DNA of 64,000 nucleotides, taken from NCBI GenBank assembly GCA_905147135.1, contig LR990050.1, positions 4,476,501-4,540,500 on the forward strand. Direction: 5' to 3'. Within the stretch, counting starts at the first letter, position 1. Every line of letters begins with the position of its first letter. The translations under genes were made by a program, and so were the position numbers. The notes under the pieces are model-generated. The model saw nothing but the letters and a program-made list of their open reading frames with translations, was not told the DNA's origin and made no database searches. Shown piece by piece: positions 24,961 to 36,071 of the stretch. The DNA comes from Blastobasis lacticolella (lineage: Eukaryota > Arthropoda > Insecta > Lepidoptera > Blastobasidae).

Positions 24961-25359
24961 AAACGTATTAAGATAGTATTATAATAGGAAGTAAGTAAAC
25001 TAGTAAACTTTATGTTAATATTGTTGAAACTTGACATTCCGTAGTAAATTATACGCATATGAGTATTTGTACCACAAGTATATTTAGTTTCATGTGCCTT
25101 ACGAAATTGTTTTTACCTATTTTTACCATGAACATTATTGTTAGCTTCATTGTAGGTTGTATATTACTTTATTGACATTATATTTTGCTGTTGTTAATAA
25201 TGGTTTATGAATATATATTTTTTATAATAAAATAATACTTTTATTAAACTATGAACTTTAATTATTATCTTTGTCAGTGAATTAAAATGGCATTAGCAGA
25301 ACGTGTGCAAAAAAGATAAACTTTATGAGAAGGACACAAAAAGGTACATACTAGGGTTT

Positions 25360-25597
25360 TCGAATACCCGACTTTTTTAGATACCCAGGTATCGGGTATT
25401 ATTATTTTTAATACCCGGGTACCCGGGTGTTTACCTATTTTTTAAGCAAATGTAGGTGAAAGGCATAACAAAGAAAAATATATTTGATATGCGTGAAACT
25501 AGCCTTATTGGAAAGCTAAAACTAGAGATGTAACGGATATCCGGCCACTATCCGGTATCCGGCCTATCCGGCCAAACAACTATCCGTTTCATCTCTA
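25360..25597. repeat. Two short palindromic repeats (ACCCGGGT-rich and AGAGATG MITE)
   Basis: 25360-25430 is a run of atacccgg/ccgggtat palindromes. 25524-25596 has inverted ends agagatg[t/a]aacggatatc with repeated tatccggcc units between, a common short foldback repeat. Neither is coding. Confidence 0.6.
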
Positions 25598-25854
25598 ATA
25601 GAAACCTAATGCAAACTATTATTATACTTTGAAGTTATTGTGGGTAGGTTAGCATTGGAACAGTGTGTAAAAGAACTGCGTAAACTCGAGGCAATATCGT
25701 TCTTTCAACATCACTTTAAGATCTTATGAAACTGGCAAATTTTCAACTAAATAATTGCTCAAGAAGCTAGCCGTTTAGTTAACCGGCTAATTTAGCCATC
25801 CGGCTGCGACATCTACATTGATAAACTAGGGACGATAGAACACAACCCCGTACA

Positions 25855-26765
25855 GAACTGAACACCCTGTTCCTATTGCACGTAGATCATTTACGTGCAC
25901 TGTCCGGTGCTTTTGGGTATGCAGATGGCACCACAGTGACGGACAGGTACACATCCAGCGCAAAGGCCAAGAGAGAGGATATCGATTCTTGTCGAGAGTC
26001 TCTCATTGATCGCGTGGACCAAGCTCTCCAGAATGTTTCTGATTGGGGAGTTGCCAACCTTGTGCAGTTCAACGCGTCTAAAACTCAGGCATGTTTGTTC
26101 ACCGCCAAGCGAAGTACATTTCGTCGAACTCCAACTTTCCAGGGTGTGCTAGGGCATAGGGCATTGTTAGGACAAATCGTGATAACCTCCGCCTACTGGG
26201 AATGGAAGTGTCATCCAAGCTGGACTTTTGTGGGTATATCGAGTCCATAACTAAAACTGCTGCAAAAAAAACTAGGCATCCTCTCTCTCGTCTCATCTGA
26301 GCAGAGGATGCCAATATATAAAGGCCGAAGTCGACCTTGCATGTAATACTGTTGTCACCTATGGGACGGATCTACCGAGTCAATCGTCGATAGACAATTC
26401 CCCGTTGGTGCAAGAAAATATATGGATGACCGCCGTAAAGTGGCATCTCTGGCGGTTTTCTACAGACTATTTGGGGAATATAATTATTAATATAATTCGA
26501 CAGAATTACACGAGTTAGTTCCACCAACCCCAATCCATCTTCGGGGCTCCCGGTGTAGGTCAGCGTACCATCCCTACATTGTCGGCATTCCACCAATAAA
26601 TACTCAGCGTTTTTCTAACTCTTTTTTGTTGCGAACGGCAAGGGACTGGAACTCGCTGCCTGCACATGTTTTCCCTGAGCGGTACAACTTGGGTCTCTTT
26701 AAGACAAGAGTGAATAGGTATTTAATAGACAGGTATGCGCCATCGTAGACTGCATCTGCACTCAT
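25855..26765 (+). pseudogene. LINE reverse transcriptase fragment (C-terminal half)
   Basis: Non-LTR retrotransposon ORF2. Visible blocks: FGYADGTTVTDRYTSSAKAK (the catalytic YADD is degraded to YADG), DWGVANLVQFNASKTQACLF, then after frameshifts a GMEV-S-K-DF-GYIES block, KVASLAVFYRLYFGEY and ARDWNSLPAHVFPERYNLGL. Several stops and shifts make it inactive. It forms the left part of the spacer between the two TRAF6 copies. Family level (Jockey-like) is inferred from motifs. Confidence 0.85.
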
Positions 26766-26769
26766 TGGT

Positions 26770-28310
26770 GTATATCAATTACGTACGTCAGACAATTAGC
26801 ATAGTGAAATTGTGGTTCTTTGACAATACAATTTAAATTTGATTTAACGTATAAAATCACTCCTTCGTTTTGATTGGTGTTGTTTTGTGTATGATATTCC
26901 ACATCGCCTGAAGTAGAGAGAATATTTGAAGTATTAAGAAAGTGAGAACAAGGTGACCGTTGAGGAAGGTTATTTCAATCAATATGTGTGTTATGGTTTG
27001 TTTTCTCATCTTAACTGATGGCTCACCTACCAGACGGGTAAGTTTTGTTAGGTAAGCGCCTAGTGTCCGTATGGGGGCTCCGGTGGTGTTTCGGCGGGTT
27101 GTTCAAGTCTCATGAGAAAATCTTAATTGATAGTAGTATGACATAGTTTGGTTGAAGATACTGATATGATATCATATTATCTTTGGTCGAAGTGTATGGT
27201 AAATCACATACCCTTGATAATTATAAATGAGTGGGAGCACGTAGTTGTTGAAAGTCAGTTTAGACTTAGTTACAGTTGTGGCATAGGCTCTCCTCTTGGT
27301 CGCTCATTTGATGCAGAGTGTCATTACTCCTACCTCCTATCAACTAACTGCTTGCATTGGCTGCGTTCCGTCGCTTGGTATAGTGTGGCGCTGACTGGAG
27401 TTTTCAACTCTTCAGATTACTACACTTCATAGTTGTCGACTCTTTCGGTGTGTTTAATTGGATAGTTAATGTTACGTTATTATAATGATACCAAGAAATC
27501 AATTGTCGCGTGATAAAAGTAGGCTGGAAAGTCTTGATCTGATTTTTTGTTCGTAACTCATAGAGCCAGAAGATATAGGTACCACCCAATCAACTCAACA
27601 CTGAGCAAGCGCGGTTGAGCCTCAGCAATTGATGCATTGGAGTTACAGACATTCACTACTCGGTTTAGCAAGAAATGTCACTAATAATTATAATTACTTA
27701 TCTTACTCTAGGAGCTTGACATGTCTGTTTGAGTACGCTCTCAGATTTTGGTTTAGGTCACAACAAACATATTAGAATTTAGGCGCAAAGCTTTTCATCA
27801 ACTAACAACGTATTTGGATAAGCGCTTTCTAGTTAGGATCCTCTCGAGAGAGAAAGGGAACTAGGCTTTGGAAAGTCCACACTGACAGTATTTTGTATGA
27901 TAGGTTAGGATGTGATATATCATCCTCGTTTTTCAAGATAGTCAGGACACATATACTTACTCGTTATTTACTTACGAGTAAGTATGTGTTGTTAATGTTG
28001 ATGAGATAGATACGTTACCTACTTAACGTAGACTTGAGAGTTGTACCTACACAGGTACTTTGTTCTGCTATAAATATCTTAGATGATATGATTCCAGCAG
28101 ATGCGTGATCTAATTATCACTCATGTCACTCATGATACTTGACGGCAATTTTGTCGTTGAAAGATTTCACCAATAACTTTAACTAATTTAGTCTACTAAT
28201 GTTTTGGTTTTTGACGGATCATCAGAAGTCCGCACTCGAGGCCAGCGACCCATTAAGCGCAGTATTTTGGGAGTCAAATTGTCGGACCGTATAGGAAACA
28301 GTGTACTGCG
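26770..28310. other. Non-coding spacer, no gene seen
   Basis: AT-rich sequence with no recognised domain, repeat end or exon. Confidence 0.4.
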
Positions 28311-28319
28311 CTCTAAAAA

Positions 28320-28560
28320 TTAAAACGCCGATGGGGGTTTAAAGCTGCCAACCTGAAGTGGGGCTGGACAAAAATATCCACCGACTGGACCCCACAAAAC
28401 GTAACAAGGAAGCGCGGGAGGTCTAGACGGAGATGGCGGGATGAGTTGGACGCCTTTTCTAAGGATTGGCCGAGGAAAGCATCCGACCGTGAGTCGTGGA
28501 AGATTGAAAGGGAGGGACAGAAATGGCTAAAAATTATAATTATAATAAAATGTTGTGGTA
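28320..28560 (+). repeat. RTE-type LINE ORF2 C-terminal tail
   Basis: The plus strand reads LKWGWTKISTDWTPQN then RKRGRSRRRWRDELDAFSKD and SWKIEREGQKWL, the usual RTE/BovB C-terminus (a tryptophan-rich hinge followed by RGRPxxRWxDD). Only the extreme 3' end survives. Confidence 0.7.
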
Positions 28561-28884
28561 ATTTATTCCGAGCGTTCATAACACTATTTTATAGATAGTG
28601 GCACCTAGGGTTGGAGGTGCTTAGCGATCATAGCAGTGATAAAGAGATCTTCTGTGTAGAAATGGATAAAATAAAAAATAAAAATAAATAGGTATTTATT
28701 TAGCATTTAGCTGACATTTTAAAAAAAACAAAATTACATAAAATTAAAATAAATTAAACCAGAGAAAAAAAAATAATAAGAAAAAAAATATATATATATA
28801 AACACTAAACGCTAAAGAGGCCAAAACTCAGTTCCGCAGATACGCAAAGGATATTGTGTACGAAGTTTCATAATACGATGTAGT

Positions 28885-29838
28885 TATCATAGAGGCATTA
28901 GAGGTAATGTATATGAACTACGTAGCTCTTATCTTTCAAATAGGGAACAGAACACAGTAATTGAATTTTATGATAAAGACACCAAAGCTATAGAACTTGT
29001 TCATTCAAAAAGTGAAAAAGTCAGACAAGGAGTTCCCCAAGGTAGCATATTGGGAAATCTTTTATTCCTAATTTATGTTAATGAACTACCTTCTCTTGTA
29101 GACCATATGTGTATGTGTCATGTTTGCAGATGACGCGACCATCTTTATATCGCACGATACTGATAATGAACTTTCGAACGAAATAAATAACACACTGGAT
29201 TTAATAAAGACTGGCTTATTTCTAGCAACCTTAACATAAATCTAGATAAAATTAAAATAGTACAATTCAAAAACAAAAAAACACCGCATAAACTAACAAT
29301 CATAAACTCAGGACAAGTCATTCAAGACGTAAATGAAACTAAGTTTTTGGGCGTAACTATCGACACCCAACTAAACTGGAAGGCTCATATTGAAAATTTT
29401 ATCAAGAAACTCTCTAGCTTCTGTTACACTCTATCCATTCTATATGTCATTACATCTAAATCTATAGCTATAAATACTGTTATGATTATCCTCATTTAAG
29501 TTACGGTATAATTTTCTGGGGAAATTCTGTAAATGTCCAATCAATATTTATAGCGCAAAAGAAATGATTGCGAAATATTTTTAAAATGAAACAAACTGAA
29601 ACGTTACGAAATTAGTTTAGAGAAAATACATACACTACTAACACACACCACTTATCTACTACTGTACCTACGCATCGACACTGTGCTAGCTTTTATTTGC
29701 TTCTGCTTTTATGTGCTTTTTGTTAATTTTTATGTACTTTTTCTTTTCCTCTGTGTTACAAAATGTGTTTTCCAAATTTTTGTGTTGTGGTGTTTCTGTT
29801 TGTGTAAATAAATATTTCTTATTCTTATTCTTATTCTT
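28885..29838 (+). pseudogene. LINE reverse transcriptase fragment with (TTCTTA)n tail
   Basis: Frame-broken non-LTR RT: RGNVYELRSSYLSNREQNTV, KVRQGVPQGSILGNLLFLIY, FADDATIFISHDTDNELSNE, NINLDKIKIVQFKNKKT and VNETKFLGVTIDTQLNWKAH. The catalytic FADD is intact, but single-base shifts occur near 29110 and 29210. The 3' end is a stretch of ttcttattcttattctta at 29815-29838. Jockey/CR1-like by motif order. Confidence 0.85.
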
Positions 29839-29877
29839 AAAATAAAATATTGACTGTAACAGGAATTTATATACTTA

Positions 29878-30074
29878 AATAAATAAATAAATATTCGTGG
29901 ACAAATTCACACGGCGCCATCTAGCCCCAAACTAAGCAAAGCTTGTACTATGGGTGCTAGATAACTGATGTACTACTTATATACAGAAATTAAAATTCAT
30001 CATTTCAATTTCTGCCCGGCCGGGAATCGAACCCGTGACCACTTGCGTGGCAGCCCGGCCATTGAGGTCGTCTA
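29878..30074 (-). repeat. tRNA-derived SINE-like repeat
   Basis: The reverse complement starts with a B-box-like ggttcgattcccggccggg and ends with tagcacccatagtacaagct, gggctagatggcgccgtgtg and an (ATTTATTT) tail, matching 2763-2864. It separates two LINE fragments. Confidence 0.75.
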
Positions 30075-30075
30075 A

Positions 30076-30350
30076 CTTGAAATAAGTATGTTTGTAAAAG
30101 CTAACGACGACACATTTTGTAGGAATACTAGTAAATTATACAGACCGAGTTACGAATATAACATAAGTATACCACAAAGTAGCAATAATGTATTATATAA
30201 AAGTACATATGTAACTGGTATAAAAATATTTAACAATTTACCTATCGAAATCAAAAAATTAGAAGGATGAGTTCCTCTTTAAGTCAAATCTTAAAAACTG
30301 GCTACTAGAAAATACATCTTATAACCTAGCTGAATATTATAATTATAAAG
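30076..30350 (+). pseudogene. LINE ORF2 extreme C-terminus
   Basis: Reads NTSKLYRPSYEYNISIPQSS, YVTGIKIFNNLPIEIKKLEG, then after a one-base shift FKSKLKNWLLENTSYNLAEY. This is the conserved terminal block of a Jockey-like ORF2, possibly from the same element as 28885-29620 but separated from it by a poly-repeat tail and a SINE. Confidence 0.7.
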
Positions 30351-30412
30351 ATAAGACCTACATTGTACATTTTTCAAGTTTTGTACGTATGTTACTTTAA
30401 GAATTATTTTCT

Positions 30413-32090
30413 ACCTGCTGCAGAGGTTTCAGAAAAGAGTACGTACCGTGCTGGAACGGGGAAAGCGAAAGGCTTTACAAGGAGTATCAGAATACTGGGG
30501 AGGGGACGACCGGTACTGAGCTCCTAAACACCCTGGACGCCAACCGATCAAACAAATGGCGGCAGACCGTTGACTCTATGGACTTTAAGCGATCCAGTCG
30601 GAAGGCATGGAGTGTGCTGAACAAGCTTATGGGAAAATTGTCTCCACCAAAAGCGGACCCCGCTCTTCATCCTAACGAAATAGCAAATAGGATTGTGTCG
30701 ATGTCCAGAGTAAAGGGTGATAAACCGGCAACTAAAGAGGTAAGGAAGAACATGAAACAACTAAAGGCAAATTTCGTGCCGAGTCTTGAGCTTGCTGAAC
30801 CCTTCACACCCGAGGAGGTGTTCCTTGCCATTGGGAATCTAAAAACTGGTAAAGCCGCGGGAGTGGATGGATTGTATAACGAGTTTATTAAAAAGCTTGG
30901 CCCTAACTCTATCAAGTGGCATACCTTATTATTTTCCAACATTCTATTAACTAGCAAATTCTTAAAAAAGTTCAAGTACGCGAAGGTGATCGCGGTCCTT
31001 AAGCCGGGAAAGACAAAGGTGGACCCTTCCAGCTACCGACCAATAGCTCTGCTGAGCAACTGCTACAAGCTATTGGAAAGACTCCTTCAGTCCCGAATAG
31101 CTCCTCTTATTGAGCGAGTGGTCCTTGTCGAGCAGGCGGGCTTTAGATGCGGCCGTAGCTGTACAGATCAGGTCCTGGCCCTAACCACGCACATTGAGGC
31201 AGGCTTCCAGAAGGAACTGAAATCCGGCGCTGTCTTTGTGGATTTCACGGCGGCCTACGACACTGTTTGGAGAGAGAGTTTACTATACAAACTACTGGCT
31301 GCAGTCCCAAATACACAAATAGTGAGGCTTATCTCCAATATGCTATCCCAGCGCCAATTCAACGTTCACTTGGGGTTTAAAGTGAGCGATGCTGAGGAGT
31401 AAATTTATATATGCAGACGACATTTGTCTTATGACCCAGCATAGGTCTTTCTCTGTTTTGGAGCGCACACTATCGGATGAAAGGTATTTCATAATATGGC
31501 AGCTGACTCCTAGTAAAAGTAAAACTGAGGTCGGTTGTTTCCACCTCTGTAACACATATTAAGGCACAACTTTGGCCCGAAGTACCTTGGTTTCACTCTT
31601 GACCGTACCCTCACTTTTAAAGACCACCTAATTGGAGCAGCTGGCAAGCTTCAGACTCGTTATAATATCATCCAGAAACTAACCGGTACATCCTGGGGGG
31701 CAAGCGCTGATGTGCTTCGTACCTCGGCTCTGTCACTTATGTACTCCACAGCGAAATACTGCGCTCCGGTTTGGCTGACACACGAATAGGGTAGACACAG
31801 AATTAAATAGGGTCATGCGCTGTATCTCTGGAATCTTAACTTCTACAACTACCCACTGGCTGCCCGTGCTGTGCCAAAATCCTCCTCCCGACTTAAGGAG
31901 GAAAAATGCATTATTAGGGGAAGCTCGGAAGATTCGCAACAGACGCAGCCTTCCCATATGCCCGGAGTTCTTGGATGCCTCAAAACTCCGCCTGAAGTCC
32001 GGAAATGCACCAAATGTGATCGTTTCGACCTTGTTGCAACAGTACTTTGGCCTCAAGCAGGAGGGGTCTACCTCGTTTTCTACATTATGG
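30413..32090 (+). pseudogene. LINE reverse transcriptase, 5'-truncated and internally deleted
   Basis: An open stretch from about 30424 to 31402 encodes RT fingers and palm: EYVPCWNGESERLYKEYQ, NLKTGKAAGVDGLYNEFIKK, VIAVLKPGKTKVDPSSYRPI, EQAGFRCGRSCTDQVLAL and FVDFTAAYDTVW (first catalytic Asp). At 31400 the frame stops and the sequence jumps to FIYADDICLMTQHRSFSVLE, losing the segment with the usual GxPQGS motif. The thumb region follows in pieces: KYLGFTLDRTLTFKDHLIGA, SWGASADVLRTSALSLMYST. Its right end coincides with the left breakpoint of duplication copy 2. Confidence 0.88.
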
Positions 32091-32659
32091 AATCAAGATG
32101 GCGGTTTACTATCGGAGCTAGGCGCTACGTCAGCCGATTTACCTGCTGTCAGTGTCAGTCTAGCAACAAAGTACCTACTCTGTGGTCTAGTAACTGTCAG
32201 TGTCAACCGTCGTTAGTGTGACCTTATGTGGCAGGATCCTGTCTTTGCCTTTATTTTGTTTTTTGACAGTAAGTTATCGAAATCTGGAAATGTAGGAACA
32301 AAAATAGAATAAGTACTCACCCAAAGACATAATTATTTTGACTATGTATGATGTATAAATATGAACGATTAGATATACAAAAACAAATTCTAAAAATTTG
32401 CCAATTTCAACCGATGCTTGTGATGTTTTCGACAATCTGTTAAGATACGCTAATAGGATGCGATAAGAGTCTGACACGATTTGGCAGGAACCTAGCTTAT
32501 GTGGGGTAGGATGTTCAATTTATAGTTGGTCACCCTGACTGTCAACGTCAAGTGTAAACTGTGAGTGAAGTGACATCACAATCACATCCAGCGTTGCCAG
32601 ATCGTATCTTTTGGTACGATTTACGTACTATTTAACCGTGTGTTGTACCTTTGGCGTTA

Positions 32660-33078
32660 AGCGCGCTCCACATGTGGACAGTTCCGCGGGAACACGAGAA
32701 TGTAGAGGGAGTATTCGTGTAGTCCCGTGCATGTTTGGCATGTCTGGCCTCTTTCATAGACTAAGTAGAGATAGTTTGTTGTCGTCTCGATTCGATCGAT
32801 TTTATATTTATATTCCTAGCGCTTTTTCCCGTAACAGGTTCGGGGTACACTTGAACATGATCCAGGATATTAGTAGATCAAGTAATTACAGTAGAGCAGC
32901 TGCCATCACCTCTGTGACCCATTTTACAGTAGATTACTGATATTACACCGATGAAGCGATAAAATGTCGCGCGTTTTGACACCACCACATCCCTAATAGG
33001 CGAGAATGTAGAGAGAGGATCGACCAAAGTCCCGGCAAAAGTTTCGCCGGAAGTTTCGGCGAACATGTGGAGCGCGCT
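32660..33078. mobile_element. MITE with TTA target duplication, carrying a SINE scrap
   Basis: Inverted ends agcgcgctccacatgt lie at 32660-32675 and 33063-33078, flanked by TTA at 32657-32659 and 33079-33081. Copy 1 has uninterrupted sequence here (ctttggcgtaatctactcga). A minus-strand SINE fragment lies at 32845-32935 (catgatccagga, gtaattacagtagagcagct). The 3-bp TTA duplication fits PIF/Harbinger; this assignment is inference. Confidence 0.78.
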
Positions 33079-33852
33079 TTATCTACTCGACATCGTACTA
33101 TTTCGTACGTTTTTGCCGTTGAATCCCGAAATACAAAATTTTGCTGAAAGGGCAAAAGGATACGGTCTATCGGTTCATACAAGGTGTTCACTAAGATCCA
33201 GCCGGTACAAAGTGAATGAAAAACGGAAGTATAAAAATACGGAACTCGTATCAGTTAAAAAATTAAATCTAAGTCTAGCCAATTCTTCACAATTATTTTT
33301 CGAAAACTTAATATTTTTAGCAAAACTGCAACACTCACGCGACACTCATGCAACACTCGAACAAGCCGTAGAGTAAACGATGAAAGAAGAAACTCCTTTT
33401 ATGCCCGGAGTAAGAAGTTTTTTTCGTCATAGCGAATAGAAATCAATGAGGAAAGAAAAAATTCCTTTCAAGAGGAGAGGGCGTTATGTTCAATAATGCG
33501 TGTAATGCATTCGCTTTAAGAAAACACTGGTAATACGGCGTGCCGCGTGACATACCTTTTGATGTTACATAAAATAGCCGACGGATGTGCCCAAAATGAA
33601 CTAGCACAGGAACTAGATTTCCTTAGAATCATGGTATGTACAACACCTCGGTCGACCTCGCTTCGCCAACGGTATTATAGGGCGCACACATAACGAGTTT
33701 CCAACTCGTTGCGGTGCTAACGTTTGACTATCCTCAAATACGAAATGGTCACCCATCTAGCTCCCTTGCATTACTAGCATTGCTTACCCTTGGTTTTTAC
33801 TATATAATAAAAACATATCTGACATAATGGACAAAACTGGAATTAAGTCTCG

Positions 33853-34164
33853 TCATTTTGAAATGTCATGCCAATGCCAACAACAGCGATGCTGTCACAT
33901 GGTCTGACAACGTAATGGCTCTGTAAGAAAACTCCTTTTAAGGGGCACTTCGGCAAAAATGCGTACAATGCGTGACACACCTTTTGATACATAAAATGGC
34001 CGACGGATGTGGCCAAAAAGAAACTTAAAATAATAACTAGATTCCCCAGCATCATAATACATTATGAAGTGCCCCTTAAAAGGAGTTTTCTTACAGAGCC
34101 ATTACGTTGTCAGACCATGTGACAGCATCGCTGTTGTTGGCATTGGCATGACATTTCAAAATGA
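33853..34164. repeat. Perfect 99-bp inverted repeat with 114-bp loop
   Basis: 33853-33951 and 34066-34164 are exact reverse complements over 99 bp. The ends read tcattttgaaatgtcatgcc and the inner edges ggggcacttc. The loop shares sequence with 33535-33635 (gccgacggatgtg). Diverged single arms of the same sequence occur at 34360-34405 and 18985-19035, so the arm belongs to a dispersed family. Confidence 0.9.
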
Positions 34165-34687
34165 TTAACTCGCTCACAGCCTATCATCGCCTTCGAAATC
34201 ACAACCACAGGGCAGGTCTTCCTAACGGAGTATGCAGTTTCATTCGTCATTAGTGGCAGTGTATGACAAAGACAATGACATGCCTGTCATTGTCAATGTC
34301 CAAACCTAGGATTTTTTTACCTGTCTGTCTATGCAGTGTCACAAACTTAATCTAACCCAGTGACAGCGTCGCTGTTAATGGCATTGACATTACATTTCAA
34401 AATAGCGACACTTGATTCCAGTTTTGGCCACCGGGTCAGATAAGTTTGTGCATCCATAGCTTTTTTCGGGTGTGTTCATAATTTCATGCCAAGAATGCGT
34501 TCGTTTCATAGCAAATTAGTAATATTTTAAACATTAATATAAAAAAATTGGCTAGCTAAAGAATTTAAATAATTACGAGAGGACATTACGTTTTATAAGC
34601 TTTATCCATTTCAACTCTCATTATGCCGGCTGGTGGTCAGGAAAAAACTAGACTGTCTCCTTTGTCAAAATAAACCATTTCTTCCCA

Positions 34688-34728
34688 TACTTTACGGTAT
34701 TTTCCTGCCCGCAAAATACCGTAAAGTA
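34688..34728. repeat. 16-bp perfect hairpin formed by local inversion
   Basis: tactttacggtatttt and its exact complement flank a 9-nt loop (cctgcccgc). Copy 1 (15704-15770) has only the right-hand arm. In copy 2 the left side 34661-34703 is the reverse complement of sequence that copy 1 carries downstream (gaatggtttattttgacaaa), indicating an inverted duplication at this site. Confidence 0.8.
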
Positions 34729-34749
34729 AGGGAAGACACCTGCGATTAA

Positions 34750-35399
34750 TACCACATTTACACTCAGCCACTGCCACTGCTCATGTCGCTGCCGGAAATA
34801 TTTCCCTAAATACTTCTGCGGCAATAACGACGCGAGTGAGTGTTCACACTCAGCCTTCATACTTCTTTACTGCTCAACTCGCAACAATGACTGACGTGGA
34901 GATTCTTAGTACGACAGCATTATGTCTACTCAGTATAAATAATTATTTAAATGTATTAAAAAGAAATAAAAAACGCCGTCGTCAGAGAAGGTGGTGGATG
35001 AGGTTGAGATGGTTTTTATCATGAGGATCCCATATTACCCGCTCAATTTCATATAGTTCTAAAAACTTCAATATTTTATCATTACACCACTCCTGTGGCG
35101 GTGCCATAATAAAAACACAGGAGTCAGGTCAGGACAGATAAATAAATGAATTGCCGTAGTCGGGTTACAACACGTAGCGTAGCACGTTCTTTCTCGGTCG
35201 CACTGCCGCGGCAAATGAGCGAGAATGTAAACAGTCACTCGCGCTCGCGCTGCCTGTCCTTTGACTTCCGCGCGAAAAACCGACAATCGAGGGAGTGTAG
35301 GGCAGTGGCAGCGGCATGGGCAGTGACAACGCGAGTAACCTATTTACATACTCGCGCTGCCCACTTCCCTGCCCAACAAGGCTGAGTGTAAATGTGCCA
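34750..35399. mobile_element. 650-bp MITE with TAA target duplication
   Basis: Inverted ends t[a/g][c/g]cacatttacactcagcc lie at 34750-34769 and 35380-35399, flanked by TAA at 34747-34749 and 35400-35402. Copy 1 reads gtgattaaggtcttgtg at the empty site. No transposase. The duplication fits PIF/Harbinger (inference). Confidence 0.8.
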
Positions 35400-35415
35400 T
35401 AAGGTCTTGTGTGGT

Positions 35416-35834
35416 AATGAGGAGTTTTCCAATAGGTATTTAAGGCATTCCTAACCACTCACTAGATGGCGCCCCGACATTTTTGGTAATTGATAATCGC
35501 TTGAAATAGGTTCTTAGCAAACAGGATATAAACACTGGGTACGTTGTATTGGATAATATTATATTTGTCAATAGTTTTCAACCATTTTAGAGGTTGTAAT
35601 AATAATGGAACATAGTGCCAACTTGTATAAATATTTCTTTTTACACTTCGTTTCAACCTTTAACAGTTATGTTTATATTAATAAACACTTTATTTTCAAG
35701 TTTAGTATTACTTGGCTGCATGAAATCACTGCCACCATCATACAGATTTAAAGAAGATTACCAAAATTGTAGGAGCGCCATCTATTGATGCTTTTCGAAA
35801 CAAACTATCAATACCTACTGGAAAACTCCTCATT
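35416..35834. mobile_element. MITE with 25-bp inverted ends
   Basis: The ends begin aatgaggagttttccaatag and match over 25 bp with one mismatch. Inner inverted copies of agatggcgc sit near each end (35465 and 35776). It is absent from copy 1 (gtgtattcattgttaacata). Target duplication not resolved. Confidence 0.7.
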
Positions 35835-36071
35835 GTTAACATAGACCCCCCCCCCCCCAAGGCCCCCATGGCCGATAAAAATAGAAGACACGGCAAACCG
35901 GACGTACTTTTTTCAAAACTACTGCTGGTAACACTGATCACATCACTCATTCCACTCCACATCCGCAGCAAAAACTTGCAAAATTCGAACTTGCAAACAC
36001 TATTTTACATGGATATAGTGTTTTTAGGCACCTAATTAATTAAATTTTATCTAAGAACAATAGGTATAGTG

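Larger units (their letters stand above)
15044..25307 (+). repeat. Segmental duplication, copy 1 (TRAF6 locus)
   Basis: Collinear with 32091-49808: upstream sequence, all seven TRAF6 exons, introns and about 1.5 kb of 3' flank. Similarity starts at atggaatcaagatggcggtt and fades after gtcagtgaattaaaa-ggcat near 25300. Copy 1 is about 10.3 kb and carries its own insertions: a MITE at 18801-19100, a LINE tail at 19301-19870, a minisatellite-bearing element at 20337-21898 and a MITE at 22390-22640. Confidence 0.9.

Noticed and set aside
31815..32221. Plus-strand open frames bridging the LINE and the duplication start
   Set aside because: They cross the duplication breakpoint and combine LINE 3' sequence with non-coding flank.
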